Below, one piece after another: positions 24,494 to 32,082 of a DNA stretch of 64,000 nt. The notes under the pieces are model-generated. The model did no database searches. It saw nothing but the letters and a program-made list of their open reading frames with translations, and was not told the origin of the DNA. Position numbers and translations under genes: made by a program. The DNA comes from Micromonospora phaseoli (GTDB taxonomy: Bacteria; Actinomycetota; Actinomycetes; Mycobacteriales; Micromonosporaceae): NCBI RefSeq assembly GCF_900109115.1, contig NZ_FNYV01000006.1:335566-399565 (forward strand), in the 5' to 3' direction. The first letter of the stretch is position 1; every line of letters starts with the position of its first letter.

Positions 24494-25065
24494 CCGTGGT
24501 CGCGGCAGTCGCTCTCGCCGACTGCCGCGCGATCGCCCGCCGGGATGGCCTCGACGCGGGATGGCAGGCCCTGGTGACCGCGACCGGCGCCGGTGAGTTG
24601 CTCTTCGGGCCGGGCGGGCACGGCCTGTGCCCACCGGGATGGCAGCCGCAGCGTGGCGGTACGGACAGTCGGCCCGCCGGCTGGGTGCTCGGGCTGACCT
24701 GGTTGCGACTCGGCGTCTCGCAGTGGCTGCTCGACCAGGCCAGGACCTACCTGGCCGGCCGGACCAGCGGCGGCGTGCCGCTGATCCAGCAGCAACTGGT
24801 CCAGGGCAGCCTCGCCGAGGCGGTGACCGAGCAGCAGGGTGTCGTCGCCGTCCTGGACGCGCTGGAGTCGGCGGGCGACGAGCTGAGCCCGTCCCTCGCC
24901 GCCCACCTGCACCGGCAGATCACCGACACCGACCGGATGTCACTGCGGCTGCTCGGCGCCGGCGGGTTCCTGTCGGACGGGCCGGGTGGCATCGCGCACC
25001 TGTCCGAACTGCTGGCCGACGCGCACCTCGACGGAGTTGATCATGACGATCACAGATCAGGATGA
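24487..25065 (+). CDS. Free-standing acyl-CoA dehydrogenase C-terminal-like domain
   Basis: A 192-residue helical protein. The segment WLRLGVSQWLLDQARTYLAGR, followed by PLIQQQLVQGSLAEAV, matches the pattern of the C-terminal four-helix domain of acyl-CoA dehydrogenases (Gly/Leu-rich helix, Tyr, Arg, then a Gln-containing helix). It ends with MSLRLLGAGGFLSDGPGG, as near the substrate-binding end of that domain. The N-terminal and FAD-binding middle domains are missing. It overlaps the gene before by seven bases and the full-length dehydrogenase after it by 23, so a complex with that enzyme is likely. Could also be a decayed dehydrogenase kept as a scaffold. Confidence 0.6.
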   Translation: MVTVVAAVALADCRAIARRDGLDAGWQALVTATGAGELLFGPGGHGLCPPGWQPQRGGTDSRPAGWVLGLTWLRLGVSQWLLDQARTYLAGRTSGGVPLIQQQLVQGSLAEAVTEQQGVVAVLDALESAGDELSPSLAAHLHRQITDTDRMSLRLLGAGGFLSDGPGGIAHLSELLADAHLDGVDHDDHRSG

Positions 25066-26200
25066 CCGGCTGCGGGTGCTGCGTGAACGCGCCCGCGAAT
25101 GGGCCGAGCAGCTCCGGCCGCACGCCTTCGAGCTGGAACGCGACCCCGACACCGTCTACCGGCACCTGGACCTGCCCGCGGTGGACTACGTCGGCAAGAT
25201 GCTGATCCCGCCGCGGATGCAGCCCAACCCGATGCGCATCGGCGACTACGAGTACTACGGCACCACGGCGGTGGAGCGCGTGGTCGCCGCCGAGGAGATC
25301 GCCTCCGGTGACGCCGGGATGTTCCTCGCCTCGCCGGGCGCGTCGCTCAGCGGCGTCCTGGTCGGGATGCTCGGCGACGAGGCGCAGCAGCAGTGGTACT
25401 TCGGCCGGGTACGCGAGCGTCCGACCTGGACGTTCTTCGCCCTGACCGAGCCGGCGCGGGGCTCGGACGCGATGGCGCTGAGCACCACGCTACGCAAGGC
25501 GTCGGACGGTTCGCTGACCCTGCACGGCGAGAAGAGGTACGTCGGCAACGCGACCCGCGCCCAGCTGGGGACGGTGTTCGCGCGTACCGGGCCGGGGCCG
25601 CTCGGCGTGGTCGCGGTGCTGGTGGAGACCGACGCGCCGGGCTATCAGGCGGAGCCGCTGGACACGATCGGGCTGCGTGGGGCCCAGATCAGCGCCATCC
25701 GCTTCGACGGCGTGCCGGTGGATCCCGGCCGGGTGCTCGGCGCCCACCTGCCCGCCTCGGCGCGCGGCATGTGGAGCGCACTGCGCACGTTCAACCTGCT
25801 CCGCCCGGGTGTCGCCGCGATCGCGCTGGGAATCGCCCGGGCTGCCATCGAGTATGCTCGATCGAACGGCGAACGGGGTCGGCACCGGGAGGAGCTGGAC
25901 CGGCTGGGCCATCGCGTGCACACCACTCGGCAGCTCATCCTGCGCGCCGCCCACGAGGTCGATCGCGACCCCCGCAACGGCTACCTCGCCTCTGCGGCGA
26001 AGGCACAGGCCGCCCAGCTCGCGGAGGAGGCCACCCTGCAGTCGCTGCGGATGCTCGGGCCGGGCGCCCGGTTCGAGCACCCATGGCTGGACAAGCTGGC
26101 CCGCGACGCCCGCGGTGTCGAGTTCATGGAGGGCACCCGCAACGTGCAGCGGCTGAACGTGTGCCACGCACTGACCAAGGGCAGGTTCGACGATGATTGA
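25043..26200 (+). CDS. Acyl-CoA dehydrogenase (third, standard length)
   Basis: A 385-residue dehydrogenase of normal size. FFALTEPARGSDA is the flavin-binding TEPxxGSD motif, RFDGVPVDPGRVLG the second flavin segment, and FMEGTRNVQRL the C-terminal EGT motif that contacts FAD. These are more canonical than in the two long dehydrogenases earlier in the operon. A GGAG lies seven bases upstream of ATG 25043. It overlaps the C-terminal-like protein gene by 23 bases and the MATE gene by eight. It may oxidise the carrier-bound aminoacyl or acyl-amide intermediate; direct evidence for the substrate is absent. Confidence 0.93.
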   Translation: MTITDQDDRLRVLRERAREWAEQLRPHAFELERDPDTVYRHLDLPAVDYVGKMLIPPRMQPNPMRIGDYEYYGTTAVERVVAAEEIASGDAGMFLASPGASLSGVLVGMLGDEAQQQWYFGRVRERPTWTFFALTEPARGSDAMALSTTLRKASDGSLTLHGEKRYVGNATRAQLGTVFARTGPGPLGVVAVLVETDAPGYQAEPLDTIGLRGAQISAIRFDGVPVDPGRVLGAHLPASARGMWSALRTFNLLRPGVAAIALGIARAAIEYARSNGERGRHREELDRLGHRVHTTRQLILRAAHEVDRDPRNGYLASAAKAQAAQLAEEATLQSLRMLGPGARFEHPWLDKLARDARGVEFMEGTRNVQRLNVCHALTKGRFDDD

Positions 26201-27551
26201 GTACCGCCGTCAGGTCCTGCGCCAGGCGACGCCGATGGTCCTCGGCGACCTGGTCGGCGTCCTGGTCCCACTCGTGGTGGTCGCCCTGATGAGCCGGATG
26301 GGCGACGAGGCGCTCTACGTCCGCTCGCTGTTCACCCCGATCATGTTCGTGATCATCGCGCTGCACGCCGGGCTCGCGGTGCCGAACCAGGTCGCCTCGG
26401 CGCTGAGCGGCGACGATTCGCAGGCCCGGATCCGGGCGCTGGCCGGGTTCGCGCGCATCGGCGCCGCAGCGTCGGTCGTGGTGCTCCTGACACTCGGCCT
26501 GGCGGCCCCCGCGATGGGCCGGCTGTTCGGGATCGACCCGGCGGTGCAGAGCGACTTCGTGTGGTTCGTCCGGTGGGTCTGCCTGGCCGCGCTGCTCGGG
26601 CTCGGCTCGGTGCTGTGCGGGGCCACCCTGCGCGGCGCGGGTCGGCCCCGGGAGGGCGCCGTGGTGCTGCTCGCCGCCGCAACGGTGGAGATCGTCGGTG
26701 TGGCCGCGCTCGGCCTGCCCGGCGGGCTGGGCCTGGGCCTGTGGTCGGTGCCGATCGCGATCGGCGCGTCCGGCCTGGTCGGCACCGCCCTCGGCGGCTA
26801 CCTGCTGCGGCGTACCGGAGTGTGGCGGCCCGGCACCTCGCTGGCCTGGCGGCCCGACCTCGTCGGCCTGCTGGTCGGGGTGGGCCTGCCGGTCTTCGGG
26901 TCGTACGTGGCGATCTTCGCCAGCAACTTCGCCCTGACCTGGGTGGTGAGCGCGTTCGGCGCGACCGTGGTGTCCGGCTTCGCGGTGGCGTACGTGGTGC
27001 AGAGCGTGGTCATCGTGGCGGGCGTGGCGATCGGCGCGGCCACCGCCATCGTCGCCAACCAGTACCGGGGCATCGGAGAGAGCCACCGGATGCCCGGGGT
27101 GCTGCGCGCGGGACTACAGGTGACCGCGGCGTTCTACCTGGTCTGCGCGCTGCTGGTGTGGACCGGCCGCAACTGGCTGGCCGAGGTGACCGCGGCGGAC
27201 CCGGCAGTGGCCGCGGAGGCGGCCCGCTACCTCGGCATCGTCGCGCCCACCTTCGTACTGATGGGCCTGGTCCTCGCCGCTCTCACGGTGTTGGAGCAGG
27301 TCGGCGGCGGTCCGCTGGCGATCACCCTGAACGTCGTCTACTTCGGCGGCATCGTGGCGGTCGGTGGCTACCTGGCCCGGGCCGCTGGCGGGCCGGAACC
27401 GCTCTACTGGACGGTCGCGATCGCCAACGTTCTCGGTATCGCCGCCGTCATCGTCACCATCCTCTTCGTCCGCCGCCGGGCGGGCGCTGGAGATCAGCGA
27501 CAGACCGAGACCAGGACGCAAGAGGCGGAGGCGACATCATGGCGCGACTGA
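26193..27551 (+). CDS. MATE-family efflux transporter
   Basis: A 452-residue membrane protein with twelve predicted helices arranged as two related halves. The first helix begins LRQATPMVLGDLVGVLVPLVVVALM; the middle has the amphipathic region LRRTGVWRPGTSLAW between helices 6 and 7, and the second half restarts with LVGVGLPVFGSYVAIFASNFALTWV. These are features of cation-coupled MATE exporters. Embedded in the biosynthetic operon with overlaps on both sides, it is the likely exporter and self-resistance determinant for the product. Confidence 0.92.
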   Translation: MIEYRRQVLRQATPMVLGDLVGVLVPLVVVALMSRMGDEALYVRSLFTPIMFVIIALHAGLAVPNQVASALSGDDSQARIRALAGFARIGAAASVVVLLTLGLAAPAMGRLFGIDPAVQSDFVWFVRWVCLAALLGLGSVLCGATLRGAGRPREGAVVLLAAATVEIVGVAALGLPGGLGLGLWSVPIAIGASGLVGTALGGYLLRRTGVWRPGTSLAWRPDLVGLLVGVGLPVFGSYVAIFASNFALTWVVSAFGATVVSGFAVAYVVQSVVIVAGVAIGAATAIVANQYRGIGESHRMPGVLRAGLQVTAAFYLVCALLVWTGRNWLAEVTAADPAVAAEAARYLGIVAPTFVLMGLVLAALTVLEQVGGGPLAITLNVVYFGGIVAVGGYLARAAGGPEPLYWTVAIANVLGIAAVIVTILFVRRRAGAGDQRQTETRTQEAEATSWRD

Positions 27552-28891
27552 CCCGACACACGGTACGGATCCACGGCGAGCGATCGACACAGGCGCCCGC
27601 CACCCTGGGCCAGCGCAGCATCTGGGTGGACATCGACCGGATGATGCCGGACACCTCGTTCTACAACTCGACGATCTTCACCGAGGTGCCGGAGGGTGTG
27701 GACCTGGCCGGGGTCTTCGCCGCGCTCGATGCCCTGGTCCGCCGGCACGAGGCGCTGCGTACCCTGTTCCACCGGGACCTGGCCGGCGAGCTGGTGCAGC
27801 AGGTGACGTCCGAGGGTGACCTGCCGGTCGAGGTCTGCGAGGCCGGCGCGGACGACCCGGACCCCCGGGCACTCATCGACGACCTGGAAGGACTGGTCCG
27901 CCGGTACCGGTTCGACCACACCCGGGACTGGCCGATCCGACCCGCGGTCGGCGTCCTCGACGGCGTGCCCCGGGTGGTGATCACCTGCCTGTCGCACGCG
28001 GCCACCGACTACCTCGGCGGTCAGGTGATCGGCGCCGAACTGGCCCGCCTGCTGGCCGGCGAGGAGCTGCCACCGCCGTCGATCCAGCCGGTCGAGCTGG
28101 CCGCGTTCGAACGGAGCGAGCCGGGTAGGCGCATCCAGCAGCGGTCGTTGGCGTACTGGCGAGAGCAGCTGGCGCTCACCCCGCCCGCCATCTTCCCGGC
28201 CCGGATGCCGGAGACTCCCCGGTACGCCGTGGCGGCGCTCAGCTCCAGCGCGGTCAAGCTGGCCCTGGACGCCCTCGCCACCCGGTACGCCATGAGCAGC
28301 TCGGTCGTGCTGCTCGCCGCCACGGCGACGGTCCTCGGTCGACGCACCGGCAACGGCCGGGTCCCGATGGTCCTGATCGCCGGCAACCGGCACCGCCCGG
28401 AGCTGCGCGGGTACGTCGGGAACCTGGTGCAGGACGTGCCGGCCACGATCGACGTCTCCGCGGAGGACTTCGGCGCGGTGGTCCGGGGCTGCTGGGGTAC
28501 CGCGATGAAGGCCTACCGCAGCGGGATCAGCGACCGGCAAGAGGTCACCGTGTTGCGTGGCGCGCTGGGCGGCGTGGCCGACCTGTCCTGCTACTTCAAC
28601 GACCTGCGCCAGGGTGGCGCGGCGGGTCAGGCCGAGCCGGCCACCGCCGGGCGGCTGCACGCCGCACAGGCGACCAGCCGGCTCACCTTCGGCGCGGGGT
28701 ACGAGATGGACGAGCTGACCTTCTTCCTCAAGGCGATCGAGGACGGTCCGGACCGGGTGGAGCTGAGCGTCCGCGCCGACACCTCCCGGATCGCCCGCGC
28801 CGAGGTCGCCGAGATCCTGCGAGGGATCGAGGAGCTGTTGGTGACGGTGGCGGCGGACGAGAGAGTCCTGGCGGCCACGGGAGCGCGGTGA
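27539..28891 (+). CDS. Stand-alone NRPS condensation-domain protein
   Basis: A 450-residue protein consisting only of a condensation-type acyltransferase fold. TLGQRSIWVDI near residue 22 corresponds to core motif C1, RRHEALRTLF to C2, and the active-site motif is SHAATDY at 152-158 where NRPS domains have HHxxxDG: the catalytic second His (His153) and the Asp are kept, the first His and the Gly are not. YVGNLVQDVP corresponds to C5. It should join the carrier-bound acyl chain to an amine, most simply the amino group made by the BtrIJK-like cassette. Overlaps MATE by 13 bases and the PPTase by one. Confidence 0.85.
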   Translation: MARLTRHTVRIHGERSTQAPATLGQRSIWVDIDRMMPDTSFYNSTIFTEVPEGVDLAGVFAALDALVRRHEALRTLFHRDLAGELVQQVTSEGDLPVEVCEAGADDPDPRALIDDLEGLVRRYRFDHTRDWPIRPAVGVLDGVPRVVITCLSHAATDYLGGQVIGAELARLLAGEELPPPSIQPVELAAFERSEPGRRIQQRSLAYWREQLALTPPAIFPARMPETPRYAVAALSSSAVKLALDALATRYAMSSSVVLLAATATVLGRRTGNGRVPMVLIAGNRHRPELRGYVGNLVQDVPATIDVSAEDFGAVVRGCWGTAMKAYRSGISDRQEVTVLRGALGGVADLSCYFNDLRQGGAAGQAEPATAGRLHAAQATSRLTFGAGYEMDELTFFLKAIEDGPDRVELSVRADTSRIARAEVAEILRGIEELLVTVAADERVLAATGAR

Positions 28892-29667
28892 TGCGGCTCG
28901 ACGACGTCGTCCACGTCTGGCGGATACCGCTGCACGGGGTACCACCTGGCGACCCTGACCCGGAACGCCTGCTCGACCCGCACGAGCGTCGCCGGGCCGA
29001 CCGGCTCGGCGACGCTCGGCTCCGCCGCCGCTACGTCCGGGCGCACGCCACCAGCCGGCTGATCCTCGGCGGGTACCTCGGCCTCCCACCGCACGAGGTG
29101 ACCTGGTGCCGGGGTCGGCACGGCAAGCCCGCCCTGGCCGGGCGGCCGGAGGTGAAGGCCAACCTCTCCCACTCGGCGGACCTCGCGCTGCTGGCGATCA
29201 CGAGGAGCCGGGAGATCGGCGTCGACGTGGAGAACCTCGGCCGGCAGGATCCGGGCGCGACGCTGCCGGCGGGCCGGCTCGCGGACCGGTTCTACCCGCC
29301 GACCGAGGCGGTCCGGGTCGGCCGCGCCCGCGGTCCGGCCCGGGACTGGTGGTACCTGCGTTTCTGGACCCGCAAGGAGGCCTGCGTCAAGGCCAGCGGC
29401 GGGCGGCTGGTGCAGGGACTGCCGGTGCGGGTCGGTGCCGGTCATCTCCCCCACGGGTACGGCCTGCGCTGCTCGGGCGAGGCCGGCATGCCTGGCCCGT
29501 GGGTGGTGCGTGACGTCTCGTTGGGCGACGGGAACGTCGCCGCGGTCGCGCTGACCGGCACCGCCGACTACCAGGTGGTGGTGCGTACCTGGCTGGGCCT
29601 ACGCCGGTTCGGCCTGGATCAGCCGCTCCCGCAGTGCGATCGCCACCGCGAGGGTGCGGTTCGGTGA
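28891..29667 (+). CDS. 4'-phosphopantetheinyl transferase (Sfp type)
   Basis: A 258-residue Sfp-type transferase that moves phosphopantetheine from CoA to carrier-protein serines. Conserved motifs are NLSHSADLAL at 91-100, GVDVE at 110-114 (Mg-binding Asp112 and Glu114) and FWTRKEACVKASG at 158-170. Gene size and motifs are normal. Either ATG 28891 (TGATG with the previous stop) or the GTG at 28888 may start it. Its last 69 bases overlap the convergent LuxR gene. It would activate the two ACPs of this cluster. Confidence 0.94.
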   Translation: MRLDDVVHVWRIPLHGVPPGDPDPERLLDPHERRRADRLGDARLRRRYVRAHATSRLILGGYLGLPPHEVTWCRGRHGKPALAGRPEVKANLSHSADLALLAITRSREIGVDVENLGRQDPGATLPAGRLADRFYPPTEAVRVGRARGPARDWWYLRFWTRKEACVKASGGRLVQGLPVRVGAGHLPHGYGLRCSGEAGMPGPWVVRDVSLGDGNVAAVALTGTADYQVVVRTWLGLRRFGLDQPLPQCDRHREGAVR

Positions 29668-30264
29668 GTCCAGTTTGGTCATGATGCTGCCCACCAGGCG
29701 CTTGGCCCCGTGTTCCGAGACGCCGAGCCGGCGCCCGATCTGCCGGTTGCTCAGACCCTCGGCGAGCAGCCCCAGGGTCTCCCGCTCCCGTGGGGTGAGC
29801 ACCGGGCCTCGGGTGCGTTCCCGCCGCGCCGGGCCCGTCGCCAGCTTCAGCAGGTGCCGGCCCAGCTCGGCGGGTACCGCCAGCTGACCGTCGGCCACCT
29901 GGAGCAGCGCCCGGTGCAGGGCCTCCGGCGTCAGGTCACGGGAGAGCAGGTAACCGTCCGCGGTAAGCCACCGCACGTTGTCCACCTGGTCCGGCTCGTC
30001 GAGCAGCACGAGGAGCTTGCGGGGCCGTCCGTCGTCGTGCCGCCAGACCGCCTCGTCCCGGTTGAGCGCCCGCAGTGAGGCGATGACCACGTTCGCGTCG
30101 TCCGGGGTGCTGCACATCCGGACCCACGGCACCTGCTGCACGACAGCCGCCAGACCCCGCCGGGCGACCTCGTTGTCCACCACCAGCGTGATCGTCAGAC
30201 TGTCGGCCGGCATCGGCTGCCGGTGCCCTGGAAAAATTATCGGTCGTACCATCTCCTGCGTCAT
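29599..30264 (-). CDS. LuxR-family regulator with degenerate receiver domain
   Basis: A 221-residue NarL/FixJ-type regulator. Residues 155-215 are a well-conserved LuxR helix-turn-helix (LTPRERETLGLLAEGLSNRQIGRRLGVSEH). The N-terminal receiver-like part lacks the usual acidic pair after strand beta-1 (LVVDNEVARR keeps only one Asp) and has VVIAS where the phosphorylated Asp should be, so it is probably phosphorylation-independent, ligand- or partner-controlled. No kinase gene is beside it. It faces the UbiA gene across a 233-bp regulatory region and overlaps the end of the PPTase gene, and is a strong candidate pathway-specific regulator. Confidence 0.85.
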   Translation of the reverse strand: MTQEMVRPIIFPGHRQPMPADSLTITLVVDNEVARRGLAAVVQQVPWVRMCSTPDDANVVIASLRALNRDEAVWRHDDGRPRKLLVLLDEPDQVDNVRWLTADGYLLSRDLTPEALHRALLQVADGQLAVPAELGRHLLKLATGPARRERTRGPVLTPRERETLGLLAEGLSNRQIGRRLGVSEHGAKRLVGSIMTKLDSPNRTLAVAIALRERLIQAEPA

Positions 30265-30497
30265 TTCCCCCGTCTCACTTCCCCCCGAGTCGAAATAGCG
30301 TCCCAGGGCTCACCCTAAACACTCGGCGGGATCGAAAGTAGTGGTAGATCCGGAGGTCCAGCACTAACTACCGGAAGGTGGCAGAAGGCGTACGACCAAA
30401 GTAGTAGACATATCTTCCGTTATTGTCGGAGCCGAATCGCCACCTGCGGCACCCAGAATAGACTCATCGAATTCGCGCCACCATTTGGGGGTCGGAG
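30265..30497. promoter_or_regulatory. Divergent promoter region between LuxR regulator and UbiA genes
   Basis: A 233-bp gap, clearly AT-richer than its surroundings. AAAGTAGT occurs twice, at 30335-30342 and 30398-30405, 63 bp (about six helical turns) apart, and related TAGTGGTAG and ACTAACTACC words lie between them. Such phased half-sites fit cooperative binding by the LuxR-type regulator encoded to the left. The UbiA ATG at 30498 has GGGGGTCGGAG just upstream. Confidence 0.45.
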
Positions 30498-31409
30498 ATG
30501 TCGAGTCCATCAATTACGCAGCCCGTTCCGATCGGATCCTTCTCGCGCATCGTCGGCCTCTCGTTCTCGGAAAGCCGGCCGATGGTGCAGGTCGTCTTCC
30601 AGCTCCGCTTCCTGACCGGGGCGCTGCTGGCCGCGCCGCCGCTGCAGGCCATGGCCGTGCGGGACGTGACCGTCGGCGCCCTGGCCTGGCTCTGCGCCAC
30701 CTGGCAGGTCTACCTGCTCAACGGCCTCTGCGACCGCACCGAGGACCGGCACAACGGCTCCGGCCGGCCGCTCGCCACGGGCGCGTTGCCCGCCTCCGCC
30801 GCCCGTACGATCGCGACCGTCCTCAGCGCGGTGGCGGTGGCCCTCGGCGCGCTGGTCTCCACCGGCTTCGCGATGCTGGTGGTCGTCATGCTGGCACTCG
30901 GCTGGCTCTACTCGGCGGCACCCCGTCCGCAGAAGGCCAACCTGCCGGGGTTCGTCGCCGTGGTGGTGGCCGGCGGCCTGGTCACCTACCTGGCCGGGTG
31001 GCACGCGGCCGGCGGCGGCGTGCCGGATCCGCGGATGCTGGCGGTGGCGTTGGCGCTGTCGTTCTGGATGGGCCTGGTGGGGATGACCAAGGACCTGCCG
31101 GACGTCGCGGGCGATCGGCTGGCCGGCCGGCACACCCTGCCGATCGTGCTGCCCGAGCGCACCGCGCGAATCCTGCTGGCCCTGGGCGCGTTGATCGTCG
31201 CCGGTGGACTGGCCGCGGTCAGCGTGACCGAACCGACGCTGCTGCCGCTGGCCGGACTGCTGCTCACCGGCGCGGTCGTGCTGAGCTGCTGCGTGCTGAC
31301 CCGGATCAGCGACGGAGACCGCAGCCGCCGGCGCCGGCCCTACCGGGCCTTCATGCTGACCCAGTACGCCGTGCACCTCACCGCGATCGCCCAGTGCCTC
31401 GCGATCTGA
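30498..31409 (+). CDS. UbiA-family prenyltransferase
   Basis: A 303-residue membrane protein with about eight hydrophobic helices. The first Asp-rich motif is N75-x3-D79-x3-D83 (NGLCDRTED), followed by RPLATG; the second is in TKDLPDVAGDR. Both are the Mg-prenyl-diphosphate sites of the UbiA superfamily. Family members prenylate aromatic rings or, in some natural-product pathways, other acceptors. No prenyl-diphosphate synthase is encoded nearby, so it would draw on primary isoprenoids. It lies on its own promoter between the two regulatory units of the cluster; membership of the pathway is inferred from location. Confidence 0.88.
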   Translation: MSSPSITQPVPIGSFSRIVGLSFSESRPMVQVVFQLRFLTGALLAAPPLQAMAVRDVTVGALAWLCATWQVYLLNGLCDRTEDRHNGSGRPLATGALPASAARTIATVLSAVAVALGALVSTGFAMLVVVMLALGWLYSAAPRPQKANLPGFVAVVVAGGLVTYLAGWHAAGGGVPDPRMLAVALALSFWMGLVGMTKDLPDVAGDRLAGRHTLPIVLPERTARILLALGALIVAGGLAAVSVTEPTLLPLAGLLLTGAVVLSCCVLTRISDGDRSRRRRPYRAFMLTQYAVHLTAIAQCLAI

Positions 31410-31410
31410 G

Positions 31411-32082
31411 TCACCGGGAGAGGCGGCGCCCGTCGGGGATGATCCGGCGGGCCACGGCCTTGCGGATGGCGTCCACCCGGGAGACGGCGTTGAGCTTCGC
31501 GTACGCGTTGGTCAGGTGCCGTTTCACGGTGGCCTCGGTGATGTGCAGCCGGGAGGCGATCTGCTGGTTGCTCAGCGCGTCCGAGGCGAGGATCATGATC
31601 TCCCGCTCCCGCTGGGTCAGCGCCTCACCCGGCCCGCCCGAGCCGGGTGGCCGCCGATCGAGCTGCTCGACCGTGCCACGCGAGACCGCCAGCAGGATGT
31701 TCGCCGACGAGCGGACCGAGCGGACCGCCGCCAGCAGTTCGTCCCGCAGGATCGTCTTCAGCAGGTACGCGCTGGCCCCCGCTTCGAGCACCTCGCGCAC
31801 CAGCTCGGCGTCGTCGTGCATGGTGAGCACGATGATCTGGGTGTCCGGCCGCTGCCCGAGCACCTGCCGGATCGTCGCCGTCACCCCGGCCCCGGGCATC
31901 TCCACGTCGAGCAGCAGCACGTCCGGCTCGTGCTCGGCGGTCAGCTCGACCGCCTCCGGGCCGCTGCCACCGGCACCGACGATCTCGATGTCCGAGGCGG
32001 TGCCGAGGACTTCCTTCAGGCCCTCCCGGAACAGGGTGTGGTCGTCGACCAACACCACCCGGATGGGGCCTGGTCGCTTCAT
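31411..32082 (-). CDS. NarL/FixJ-family response regulator
   Basis: A 223-residue two-component regulator. The receiver has VLVDDHTLFREGL (acidic pair Asp13-Asp14), phospho-acceptor Asp59 in LLLDVEMPG, the Thr switch in VLTMHDD and Lys in YLLKTILRDE. The C-terminal LuxR helix-turn-helix is LTQREREIMILASDALSNQQIASRLHITEATVKRH. Overlaps the kinase gene stop by ATGA, so they form a coupled pair. Unlike the other LuxR protein in this region it has a complete phosphorylation site. Convergent with the UbiA gene and separated from it by one base. Confidence 0.94.
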   Translation of the reverse strand: MKRPGPIRVVLVDDHTLFREGLKEVLGTASDIEIVGAGGSGPEAVELTAEHEPDVLLLDVEMPGAGVTATIRQVLGQRPDTQIIVLTMHDDAELVREVLEAGASAYLLKTILRDELLAAVRSVRSSANILLAVSRGTVEQLDRRPPGSGGPGEALTQREREIMILASDALSNQQIASRLHITEATVKRHLTNAYAKLNAVSRVDAIRKAVARRIIPDGRRLSR

